Below are positions 14,027 to 25,009 of a stretch of 64,000 nucleotides of DNA, piece by piece (position 1 is the stretch's first letter; every line of letters starts with the position of its first letter). The position numbers and the translations under genes are program-made. Below the pieces are notes generated by a model that was given only the letters and a program-made list of their open reading frames with translations, was not told the origin of the DNA and did no database searches. The stretch spans positions 1,984,001-2,048,000 of the forward strand of contig NC_063257.1 in the NCBI RefSeq assembly GCF_019578655.1. The letters run 5' to 3'. The DNA is from Ricinus communis (lineage: Eukaryota; Streptophyta; Magnoliopsida; Malpighiales; Euphorbiaceae).

Positions 14027-17000
14027 TCGGTGTATGTGCTGAGCTATCTCTCTGTAGTTCAATACACTATAAGATTACACCTCACTGAATACAGTAAAGC
14101 ATAAAAAGAATCAAAAGTAAGGAAATTTTAAAACCCTAAGACATACACTATCCAAAGAATCGTAACGAATGGTGGAAATTGAAAGCGTGACGAAGATGCT
14201 TCACTTTACTCAAATCCCTCAGCTCATGAAGTTGCAGAACAAAAAGGTAGAGAAAAAGCGACGCTTTACTTAACGGGAAAAGAGATAGACCGCTTTTCAA
14301 TTTGGATTTTATTTTATCTGTATACTTGCACTCTTTCTGGTTGACCGCTTTTCACTTTACTCAAATTCAATTTGAAAGATTATATCAAAATTTATTTACG
14401 CAAACAATTTCTATTATTCTCTTTGAGAAATAAAATATATATATATATAATATTTAAACTCTTTACAAAATAAAAAATGGAGCCAATTGATTTAATTAGG
14501 GTCAATCTTTGGGTAAATTCTAAATACTCTCTAGAATGCGTAGCCCATTTTGATTTTGCTTTCGGTTGATGTACTTTGGGAAAGAAGTTGGATTCCAAAA
14601 AGTACAAGTAGGAAAGGAGATTATCGTGCCCTTTCAATCAAAAGGTGATCTGGGATTGCGTGGCTGATCTCGACCTAAACTCCAAAAACCCATCTATTAA
14701 TAAAAAATATAAATATATATATATATAAATAAACCCTTGAAATATTTGGAGGAAACCCATTTAAACATCCAATGTTCATTTTTAAAGTAGCATATTTTGT
14801 AGTTTGTAAAGAATAAATTAATAATTTTAGCTTAATGCCTTTATTTCTATTCCTCTATCATCATTATATAATTTTAATTCGTTTTCTTCATTTTCTATTT
14901 CAGAAACATATTCCAATGCCTAAAATAGATTACAATGTTTTTAACAAATAAAGTTTCTTTACAATTTTCGAAAACCTTCTGCCTAAGATATGGTTCTCAT
15001 GTAGAACCATCAATTTATCTACGTGCATGAGATTATATATTAGTGGTGTTGGAAATTGAGTAGTCTTAAAGAGAATTTAAAACTTAATTGAGATAAATTA
15101 AGTAATTTTTCGGAATAGTTCACATTTTGCCATTAAAAGACGGAAAAGGCCAAAACTAATCGGGGCAAAAAGGAGAAGGCAACCTCCTCGGAATCCACGA
15201 CAATATTCTTCAGGTGGATGGAAATGGAATCAGAAGTCTAAATCAGCCCATGAGGATGACGAAGGCCCGTCAATACGCATGCCTATGGACTTTTAATAAG
15301 TCGATGGGTTCAGAAAGGATGCCGTGTTTTACGAGTACGAGGAGACTTCTTGAATGTTTTTGTTGAGAAAATAGAAATGCACTTATTGAATTCATGGGCT
15401 ATTCATTTTGATCAATGTTTTAAAAGTTATAATAAAATTTGTGGTTGGTGGAATTATGTACGCTCTTCATTTGCTCATTTTTATACATATATTAAACTTA
15501 ATCATATATATCAAATTAATCAAGTTATTCAACACAATATAATTTATTTAATTCATGTCTAGTAAAAATTAAATAGTTTTATAATAAAAATATTCGTTTG
15601 AGGCTATGGTAAAAGTGATTTACATAAGATATTGAGACAAGAAAAGAGCTTCCTTTTTTTATTGTTGGAGTATTTCAAAATCATTATTTATTTATCAAAA
15701 TTTGTATTATAAAAAGTCATTTCATAGAAAAAGACTCCAATAATTTTTTAAAATAAAGAATCATCTTATGTATTAGAAATATATGAATTTATGATATATT
15801 TGTATATCCCTTTAATAGGGTTTTTTTTTTTTTTTAAGATAATGGCTGTAAAACTTATAATTATATGGATGGCATGTATGCATTTATTTTCATTGGTTTA
15901 GCTATGTAGATGAAATATCTGAATTGATTATCTATTTTAAAATGAATTTGAAACAGGTCCGAATAGTAAGATATTATCGGGTTTAGATATAAATAGCAAG
16001 GTAGGCCATTACCGTCTCTAATGCATCTGTTATGGGTCCCTACCATTTTCTCCACCTTATGCTAGAAAGAATTCGAGTAACATAATTTGGAGGGCATTTC
16101 TTATCTATTCTAATAACAGTATACTCGAATCAAAACTCAACCGAGGAGGATTTTTCTTTTCCCCTCCAAAATGACAGTATGATGAGAAGAATAACAAGTT
16201 AGAATTAAGCAGATTATGGAAGTGTAGAATGGATGCTGACAAATGCATCGCGGATAATAATATATGAGGTGGGATTCCCACTTAATTGAAAAAATTCTGG
16301 CATTTTCAGAGTCGTGATGTATGTACCCTTTAGTATAGGGTACCATTCTTCTTATCACAAAACGTGAGGCAATTTGCTGAAGGACATTAATGATCCATTT
16401 TGCCGACATTAAGAGCAAAGTGTCTCAATTCAACAGCTAGTTGATGGGTTCGTGCGACTTAAATTGGGACTTTGTAGTAAAGTGGCAGTCGCACTCTCAC
16501 TCATTTCACTACTTTACAAAACAAAGAGCACGCATGATTTTGGTTTAAAACTATTTTTATTTGGATGCTGATTTCATACCGTAAAGTAATATCCATATAT
16601 ATATTATATATATGGTGTGATTGCATCAGCTAATAAAGCCCAACATGATTTTCTGTTTCTCTCTTTTCTTTCCTTTGAATTTGAACTCACAGTCTCTAAC
16701 ACAGGATACACAGCAGCCTCAACAAACTTATAACAAATTCACAGTTCGTAACCAACTCTGCTGGTTAGATACTTAGTCTTCTTCAGTTTTCCTTGTTAGG
16801 CTCTACCACCACTGCCATCATCAAAGTTGCGTTAGCAGATGCAAATCTCACACAAATTCTAAGAGTATAAAAGACAAATACTTCTGCTGCTGCTATGTAA
16901 CTCGCTGACGCGCCAAAACCCTAATATATATTTTGCTTGCTCTCAATCTGATTTCTTCTCGGGGACCATGCATGCGCATATGAATCTTGTACTACTTTCT

Positions 17001-17845
17001 ATCCATTTACCAATGTAAACTAATTATAAATACTGCACATAAAATTAAGGGAGAGTAAATAATCTTGCAATTTTGAGCTACACGAGTGTAACAATTATAA
17101 TAGATAAGGAATTGGAAGAAAAAAAGGAAAAAAAAGGAAAATCAGTTGGAAGAGAGCCACTTTACTGAAAAGGAAAAATTAATAATTTCTTCTTTTAATT
17201 GAATTTACTATCTTTTCTGTCATTTTTATAAAAGTTAAAATTATTTTAAGTTTAAAAATTATAAATTTAAAAAAGAATCCCAATGCCAATGATAAAGTGA
17301 ATAGAAAAACTGTACTTTATTCCTTTCATGAGCACATAGACGTTGGGTATTGGAGTCAGCAGAAAAGTTTCCACATTGGCTATTCTGAGTCCTTTAGTCA
17401 CTTTAGGAGGGAGAAGTTTCTGCCACGGTAATTAGTCAAGCAGGTGATGGGAATGGGAAACGCTGGAGCAAGACAGAGTGCGCATGCTTTTCATGAAAAG
17501 CAAAAAAACCGTGCAAACACTTAAATTTGTAGTGGGTCAGATGATTGAATTTGTGCTTGTGATTGTGAATATAATAAATTCAAATCAAATGAGAGCCTGG
17601 AAGGGAAGGGAAGGGATGGTATGGCAAGGCTTCAAATCTTACTCTACTATACCCAAATACGATAAATATGAACTTTGCTTCAATATATAATTACCAATAG
17701 CATCTTCTATTTATGATATAAAGTAGGAGTATAATAGAAAGGATCATCTCCTCTGTGTTACCTACGTAACTCAAAGTTTACAGTCTACTGTAAGGATCAT
17801 CAATACGATGTTCTCTACACAAATTATTACAGATGCAAACATGGC
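14027..17845. other. intergenic, IPK1 promoter side to gypsy insertion
   Basis: About 3.8 kb, AT-rich, with several TA runs (14437, 14714, 16596). A less AT-rich patch at about 15150-15350 has longer open stretches in all forward frames, but I recognise no product. The minus ORFs at 14392-14637 and 16137-16418 lack any domain or splice support. The IPK1 promoter should lie just above 14026. Confidence 0.5.
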
Positions 17846-17850
17846 AATAT
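17846..17850. repeat. target-site duplication, left copy
   Basis: AATAT immediately before the TG of the left LTR, matching 25005-25009 immediately after the CA of the right LTR. Confidence 0.95.
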
Positions 17851-19106
17851 TGAACGGTCCAAATTATGTATAGATATTTAAAGGTATTTTAAAGCTTTAA
17901 TGATATATTTCTACATATAAAATAGAGAAAATATGTGTCTTTGCCTCACTTAAGCTTAATTGTCTATTTTCAGGAATATTAACAAAAAGAGGAAAATATG
18001 GAGCTAAAAGAAGCTTAATGGGACATATTCGTGCCAAGGCCCAAGATTAAGATGCATGAACTGCTAATTATAAGGCCCTAGGATATTTTAGTCATTTTGT
18101 ATAATTATTAGGATTTATATTAAGAATTATTTCTGAAATAGTATTTGGTGGAGATTAAGATACTTTAAGTCTTATCTCTTAGGTAGACTTATATTAGTAT
18201 ACTCATCTCTAGAGAGATTTAAATCTCTGCAAGGAAGAAGAAAAGAAGAAGGAGGGGAGTTTTCTCCTACCTGCTCTCTACACCTGCCACTATTATTCTC
18301 TCCATAATTCTCTACAGTTCTTCATAAATACTTTGGTTTTAGTTTTCATTGTTCTTTTAGGATCTAAGGAGCTTTTCAAGAAGTGGAGACTGAGGACCAA
18401 TCTTCTTCCTACTTGAAGAAATTCTGGATCTTGAGGGAGCTTTTTACTTTCTTATTTTTTTTTTCTTTCTATTTAATACCATGATCATTGGGTTAAATAT
18501 GTTAGGCTAGTTTTTATAAGTGTTTAGTTAGTCTTTCTGCTTTTGTATGAACCTTGTTATTTGTTTATTTAATGAATGATTTCTTTACCTTCGTATCTTT
18601 ATTAGTTTCAGTTACTATTGTTAGTTAACCATCATATTAATTTAGCAATAGTAATTGTTATGAAAATTTTTAGGTTTAAAAGTATTAGAAACAACATCTT
18701 TACTTTAATCTATGTTGGTATAAGAAACCTAAGTTGCATCATTAGCTTGAGTGATTTAGGAAAAAGGCACATCACCATCTCATTCATTAGATCTAGGCTT
18801 GAAATAAAACAAGGAGATTACTAAGTAAATGGCTAGATTAATACTATTTTTAGCATATAGTTTTAGATCATAAGCATTTGCATTTGCATTGCATATTTAT
18901 TTATTGTTTAGTTACTTTACTTTATGACCATTAATCCTCTCAAACAAATGATTTAGAGTGTTTAGATTTACTTTTATTATTTTGTGTTGATAATTAGTCT
19001 TTATAATAAGTGGCCTCATAGTTCCTTGAGAGATCGACCTCGTGGTAAACTTACCCTTACTATAGGAATGGTTCGTGCACTTGCGAGTACTAAAAAAGAC
19101 ACATCA
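17851..19106 (+). repeat. 5' LTR of gypsy element (TATA region deleted)
   Basis: 1,256 bp, TGAACGGTCC to ACATCA. It is collinear with the right LTR throughout. The main difference is a block of about 27 bases missing near 18220. In the right LTR that block carries an 18-base hairpin and the TATATAAA box. The ORF at 18618-18824 has a counterpart in the other LTR and is not a gene. Confidence 0.95.
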
Positions 19107-19110
19107 AGTT

Positions 19111-19129
19111 TTGGCGCCGTTGCTGGGGA
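19111..19129 (+). other. primer-binding site of gypsy element
   Basis: TTGGCGCCGTTGCTGGGGA begins four bases after the left LTR. This sequence is the characteristic post-LTR primer site of Athila-group elements, generally attributed to tRNA-Asp. I have not aligned it to a tRNA. Confidence 0.8.
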
Positions 19130-19297
19130 ACTGTGTCCAAATTTATTATATTGATTGATTATCAAAACTGTCTTGTGTTTGTTAGTTTGTTTTGTGTTTT
19201 GTGTTTTGTGATTTGTTTTGTTTATGTATTTTTGTTTTGTTTATAAATTTTATTTTTAAGTTTTTTCTTTTAATATGAATTTTTTTATTTATTTTGT

Positions 19298-21700
19298 ATG
19301 CTTAGTAGGAAACAATTAGAAGAAGAATCAACGGAAGAAGTTGATATCATGGCAAACCCACCAAGAGAAGTAGGAGCTGAAAGGCGAATGACTATGAAAG
19401 GTTATGCACTGCCTACAAATGGTAACACTACTTCATGCATAGTTCTAGGTGATACATCTAGGAATTATGAACTTAAGAGCATTCATTTTAATATGCTTCC
19501 TTCACTTTATGGTATGCCTAGTGAGGATGCATTAACATTCATTAGAGAATTTTATGCCATAGTTCATACTTTTCCATTATCTAGACTTAATGAGGATCAA
19601 CTAAGAATGAGGTGTTTCCCTTATTGATTGAAAGAAAGAGCAAATGCTTGGTTAATGACCTTGCCTCCTAATTCTTTGAGAAATTGGAATGAAATTTATC
19701 AAAAGTTTATGAGTAGATTTTACTCACAACAAAAGATAAAAGAATTAAGAGGTGAAATTTCTAATTTTTATCAAGAGAATCCGAATCTTTTCATGAAGCA
19801 TGGGATCGCTTCAAATCACTTTTATTGCAATGCCCACACCATGGATTCCCACTCCCAATAACTAACCAATCATTTTATGATGGGTTGACACACCAACATC
19901 AATGTATGGTTGATAATGCAGCTGGAGGTGCTATGTTAGAAAGGACACCCGATGAGGTTTACAACATCTTTGAGATGTTAGGAGCCAATTCTCAACAAAA
20001 GAGTATGAGGATAAAGAGAATAGAAGTAAATGAAGTGGTAGCTAATAGTGAGATGGTCATGCAATTGGCTGAATTGACTAAGCAAGTTAATATGCTTACT
20101 TCAATAAAAAAACTCACCAAATAATGAGGTATGTGGTATTTGTGGTATTTATGGTCATAGTGCTAATGTTTGTTCATCTTTTGATAATTACAGAGAAAAT
20201 ATGTGTGACCAAACAAATTTGATGGATTCTTACCAACCTATGCATCCGATGAATGACCCTTATTCCAACACATATAATACAGGTTGGAGAAACCATCCAA
20301 ATTTTTCTTGGAAATACAATGACCAAAACCCACCACAATTATTGAGAAATCAAAATCAACCTCATTACCAAGACCAATATTCTCAATTCCAAAGGGACTC
20401 CAATCTTTTCTTTCAAGATCAAGAACAAACTCTTCGATCTAATGAACAAAGGAAGCCAAGTTTGGAAGAAACACTTCAATCATTTATGATGGCTTCTTAT
20501 GATAGGATGGAAAGGAATGAGAAAAAGACAAATTCCATTGAGGCTTCATTAAAACGTTTAGAAGCTCAAATGGAATAAATTGTTGAAGACATCAATAAAG
20601 AGGAACTATCAAGTCAACCTGAACAAGCCAGTTCCATTACTACTATTAGAAGGGGTGAGGTTGTCGATAATATTGCTATGGAAACTGAAAGGAATTTTTC
20701 TTCTTATGCAGGTACACTTAAAAATAATGGATTAGTGCAAAGCAATGAGGAAAGCATACAAAAGGAAGAAAAGGTAGAGCCTAATCTTAGGCTGGAGAAG
20801 AAAGAAAAGGAAGCATTTTCTGGACCTAAATTTCATAAGGTAGCTCAGCCTTATAAACTCCCTATTTCTTTTCTAAACCAAAACAAAGAGAGCAAAAATG
20901 ATGAATTTTTTTTTGAAAGTATTGAGATGCTCTCTAAAGTTAATACTAACTTACCTTTGTTGGATGTTATCAAAAATAAACCAGCTTATATAAAATTCTT
21001 TGAAGAGTTGAATATCAACAAAAGGCGATATGCGAACAACGAAAAAGTATAAGTAGCAAGTGTAATGCTTCAACATCAATTGCCCCTTAAGATGAAGGAT
21101 CCTGGTAGCTTCACCATTAATATTACAATAGGTGACAAAAAAGATACAAAAGTCATGTTAAATTTGGGAGCAAGCATCAACTTGATGCCGTATTCGATGT
21201 ATGAACTACTTGGCTTGGGAGAGTTGAAGCCTACCACTATATCTCTACAATTTGCAGACAGATCGATAAAATATCCTAGAGGTATAGTGGAAGACTTGCT
21301 AGTACAAGTAGGTAAGTTAATAATTCCAGTTGATTTTGTAGTATTTGACATGGAAAACACACCGGCAAGAGATAAAGAGCAAACCATACTCCTTGGTAGA
21401 CCTTTCATGGCAACTACTAGAACTGTGATTGATATGCATGATGGAAAACTTACCATGACAATTTTAGGAGAAACTGTGGAATTTAAAGTGTTTGATTTTC
21501 TAACTTTATCTACTATTGATAAGTGTTCGTATAATTATTTAGATTCTTTTGTTTATGAACAATTATATGATGATATTCCATTCTTAATTGACAAGAGTTT
21601 TCGTGACACTTTAGATGTTCGCATTAAAAGTATAAAGCCATACTTAAAAGGAATGGCTTATGACGAAGAGGTGGAGTGCGCAGATGAACGCCCACCATGA
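19298..21700 (+). pseudogene. gypsy gag-protease, broken by stops and frameshifts
   Basis: Fragments in order: the N-terminus and retrotransposon gag domain from the ATG at 19298; an in-frame TGA at 19625-19627, after which gag continues in the same frame (LKERANAWLMTLPPNSLRNW); a frameshift around 19780-19800 into FHEAWDRFKSLLLQCPHHGF; a second shift in the A-run near 20105-20115; then a CX2CX4HX4C zinc knuckle (CGICGIYGHSANVC, about 20130-20172). Further in-frame stops lie at 20576-20578 and about 21050. A retropepsin-like domain follows (21065-21700). Its active-site motif reads NLGAS where the family has D(L/T)GAS: the codon at 21161 is AAT, so the catalytic Asp is missing. ILLGRPFMAT and the following tail are intact. 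The gene is dead. Confidence 0.9.
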
Positions 21701-21949
21701 GCATAATCAGGAATGTCTAGCTATAGATAAAAAACTTAGCAATTGTATTTTTATTTTTATGCATTTAAGTTATTATTTTAATTATTTTAATTTATTCTTT
21801 ATTTTTTATTTTTCTATTTTTATTTATTTTATGTTTATCTTGTAGGCTTGTATTTGATCCCCAAAAAAGGCAATATGTCTCCATGAGAAGCAATTAAAGC
21901 TCCAACTAAAAAAAAAAAAAATGAGCGAGCCATGTTTGAAGCGAATTTT

Positions 21950-22227
21950 ACATCGGCCCGTGGCAGAGACAACACGGCCCGCAGAGACAACACTGCTGCG
22001 GCCAGCGGCCGGGTCGTGGGATGCTCCATGAGGAAGCGGCTGCAGCCTGCCCGCAGGCGGCGCGCCCGCAACAGCGAGCAACGCGCCGCAGGTCCATAGC
22101 GGAGCGCGCGCATGGGCCCGCGATGAAGGCGGCGCCGCATGGGCCCGGCAGAGGCGAGCACAAAAGGGCCCGTAGTAGCAACGAAGGGCCCGCGTAAGCG
22201 AGGCAGCCAAAAGCAACCATGGCCGTA
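21950..22227. repeat. GC-rich repetitive island inside gypsy element
   Basis: About 280 bases are strongly GC-rich in otherwise AT-rich DNA. A run of 14 A's lies shortly before it (21907-21920). The island opens with two near-tandem copies of CGGCCCG(TGG)CAGAGACAACAC (21953-21993) and carries at least four GGGCCCG motifs. Long minus-strand ORFs in three frames come from base composition (Ala/Arg/Gly/Pro) and are not supported as genes. Confidence 0.8.
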
Positions 22228-22693
22228 AAAAAAATATATATGTTGAGCAAAAATTAAAATAATTAAATCCAAGAAATTGGGATTAGTTATGAATTATTTT
22301 TAGTTAAAATATCCTCTTTTAAAATTAAATATTTATTTATCTTCTCCACATAAATAGTCATATCATTGATCTAGGACTTTATTTTAAATTTTATTCTAGA
22401 ATTTATATTTATTTATTAGGATCTAACTTTTAATTATCTTAGGATTTAATCTTTCTAGTATAGTTTATTATTTTTAATTCTTCATTATTTTTAAATTTTT
22501 ATTTCTTTCTTTCTTTTATAATTATCAATGATGTGTGTTCAAGTGTGCTTCTAAGGTTTGGATGGTGGAGATTGGAATTCAAGTTCATGGCTTACTATGC
22601 ATTGCAAAATTCCATGGGAGTATTCTATCTTTTTCCTCTCTTTTTGTTCTTTATTTTTCTTTATGCAATGACATTGAGGGCAATGTCAAATTT

Positions 22694-22708
22694 AAGTGTG
22701 GGGGAGGG
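22694..22708 (+). other. internal polypurine-tract-like sequence
   Basis: AAGTGTGGGGGAGGG closely matches the terminal polypurine tract (AAGTGTGGGGGTATT) but lies about 1 kb upstream of it. It is preceded by the near-palindrome TGACATTGAGGGCAATGTCA. Confidence 0.6.
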
Positions 22709-23706
22709 AAATAGAATATTTCTGCAATTAAATTTATACGTCATATGCCATGAGAATTAACAACTTTAATTAATCTTTTACAAAATTTTAAATTTTTTCA
22801 CTCAGCTTTTTCTTATTGTTCTATATAAGAGTCAATGAAAGAATGCTATTATGTTAAGATTCCTGAACTCTTGAGTTAGTTTTTAACATGTATAAATATA
22901 AACTCATGAGTTATTTGCACTTAAATGATCAAGTGTTCATCTTTTGTATATGGACATGATGAATAGGTTAATAACATTCGACATGGATATGATTAGAAGT
23001 GTATGATTTAGATTATAATTTCCTTGTTATTAAATTGGCTTACCTAAGTTTGTGAGATATGATATGGGCAAGTTTAAAGCTCTAAGTTTAATAACTCTAC
23101 TCCGCTAATTTTAGTTGCTTAGTAACCGGGGATTTTCATGACCAATATCAATTTTCGCATAAAAAGGCAATCAAGATTATGAGTATGCAAAGCATCTTGA
23201 TGTATGTTTTGTTGAGTAACCAGATGCATTCATTACTCATGTTTGTATTTGCGTAAAAAGGCATAACATCTCAAGAAAGAAAGAAGTACCCCAAGTATAA
23301 AAAATTAAAATCCAAGGGGTATAAAGAAAAGAAAAAAAAGTATAAGAGCTTCAAAAGTAAGTAATAAATGCCTATTGATCTCTTGTTTTTGAATGAAGGT
23401 TTTGCCTTTTTGAATAGGGTTATGATAATTTGGATTATGCATCATAGTTGTATCCTTTGAAGATGAGTTAAACTATTTGTTGTGAAACAGGTGTGAAGGA
23501 TTGGATGCTTGAGTCTTTTGATTAACAATGATTGAGTTTATATTTTTAAAGAAAATTATTATGACTCAAATATTCTTGGGTTGACATGATCTTTGCATTA
23601 GTGATATTCTTTTGAATAATATCTTTAAGCTAAGTAGGGATGTTTTTCATGATTTTTGCAAAAGTTAATTCTCAATTGCTATTTACTTGAGGACAAGTAA
23701 AAGATT

Positions 23707-23721
23707 AAGTGTGGGGGTATT
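23707..23721 (+). other. polypurine tract of gypsy element
   Basis: AAGTGTGGGGGTATT directly precedes the TG of the right LTR, the expected position for plus-strand priming. Confidence 0.85.
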
Positions 23722-25004
23722 TGATCGGTCTAAATTATGTATAGATATTTAAAGGTATTTTAAAATTTTAATGATATATTTCTATATATAAAATGGTGAA
23801 AATATATGTTTTTGCCTCACTTAAGCTTAATTGTCTATTTTCAGGAATATTAGCAAAAAGAGGAAAATATGGAGCTAAAAGAAGCTTAATGGGACATATT
23901 CGTACCAAGGCCCAAGATTAAGATGCATGGACTGCTAATTATAAGGCCCAAGGGATATTTTAGTCATTTTGTATAAATATTAGGATTTACATTAAGAGTT
24001 ATTTATAGAATAGTATTTGGTGGAGATTAAGATATTTTAAGTCTTATCTCTTAGATAGACTTATATTAGTATACTCATCTCTAGAGAGATTTATTTAGAG
24101 GAGGACTCTCCTCTATATAAATCTCTGCAAGAAAGAAGAAAAGAAGAAGGATGGGAGTTTTCTCCTACCTGCTCTCTACACCTGCCACTATTATTCTCTC
24201 TATAATTCTCTACAGTTCTTCATAAACACTTTAGTTTTAGTTTTCATTGTTCTTTTAGGATCTAAGGAGCTTTTCAAGAAGTGGAGACTGAGGACCAATC
24301 TTCTTCCTACTTGAAGAAATTCTGGATCTTGAGAGAGCTTTTTACTTTCTTATTTTTTTTTCTTTCTATTTAATACCATGATCATTGGGTTAAATATGTT
24401 ATGCTAGTTTTTATAAGTGTTTAGTTTAGTCTTTCTGCTTTTGTATGAACCTTGTTATTTGTTTATTTAATGAATGATTTCTTTACCTTCGTATCTTTAT
24501 TATTTTCAGTTACTATTGTTAGTTAACCATCATATTAATTTAGCAATAGTAATTGTTATGAAAATCTTTAGGTTTAAAAGTATTAGAAACAATATCTTTA
24601 CTTTAATCTATGTTGGTATAAGAAACCTAAGTTGCATCATTAGCTTGAGTGATTTAGGGAAAAGGCACGTTACCATCTCATTCATTAGATCTAGGCTTGA
24701 AATAAAACAAGGAGATTACTAAGTAAATTGCTAGATTAAATACTATTTTTAGCATATAGTTTTAGATCATAAGCATTTGCATTTGCATTGCATATTTATT
24801 TATTGTTTAGTTACTTTACTTTATGACCATTATCCTCTCAAACAAATGATTTAGAGTGTTTAGATTTACTTTTATTATTTTGTGTTGATAATTAGTTTTT
24901 ATAATAAGTGGCCTCATAGTTCGTTGAGAGATCGACCTCGTGGTGAACTTACCCTTACTATAGGAATGGTTCGTGCACTTGCGAGTACTAAAAAAGACAT
25001 ATCA
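23722..25004 (+). repeat. 3' LTR of gypsy element (TATA intact)
   Basis: 1,283 bp, TGATCGGTCT to ATATCA. It retains the block absent from the left LTR: the hairpin AGAGGAG-GACT-CTCCTCT (24097-24114) running straight into TATATAAA (24114-24121). Transcription from this copy would read rightwards into the flank towards 27.4 kb. Confidence 0.95.
24097..24121 (+). promoter_or_regulatory. LTR core promoter: hairpin plus TATA box
   Basis: A perfect 7-bp stem with a 4-base loop is followed at once by TATATAAA. This is the only clear TATA box in the LTR consensus, and it occurs only in the 3' copy. Confidence 0.6.
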
Positions 25005-25009
25005 AATAT

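Larger units (their letters stand above)
21701..23706. other. gypsy internal region without pol
   Basis: Where RT, RNase H and integrase should be there is non-coding, mostly AT-rich DNA with a GC-rich island (21950-22227). A polypurine-like AAGTGTGGGGGAGGG at 22694-22708 follows a GACATTGAGGGCAATGTC inverted motif. Low-complexity DNA then runs up to the true polypurine tract. No YxDD, HHCC or DDE signature was found in the supplied forward ORFs. Confidence 0.75.
17851..25004 (+). mobile_element. Ty3/gypsy (Athila-like) LTR retrotransposon lacking RT and integrase
   Basis: Both LTRs start TG and end CA, and both are flanked by the same five bases, AATAT (17846-17850 and 25005-25009). The 7,154-bp insertion is therefore complete with exact ends. 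A primer-binding site (19111-19129) and polypurine tract (23707-23721) fix the plus orientation. The internal part holds a decayed gag and protease (19298-21700), then about 2 kb without detectable reverse transcriptase, RNase H or integrase. The TTGGCGCCGTTGCTGGGGA primer site and GTGTGGGGGTATT tract are typical of the Athila/Tat side of plant gypsy elements. By eye the first ~370 LTR bases differ at about 20 positions, so the insertion is not recent. It must have moved using another element's enzymes. Confidence 0.95.

Noticed and set aside
16137..16418. 93-residue minus ORF
   Set aside because: No family resemblance and no neighbouring exon; chance ORF in AT-rich DNA.
18618..18824. 68-residue ORF with a near-identical copy at 24474-24722
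   Set aside because: Both lie at the same place in the two LTRs; the similarity is that of the LTRs and there is no protein family match.
21824..22272. Three overlapping minus-strand ORFs of 100-145 residues rich in Ala, Arg, Pro
   Set aside because: They come from the GC-rich island, where stop codons are rare in every frame. No domain or start context supports them.
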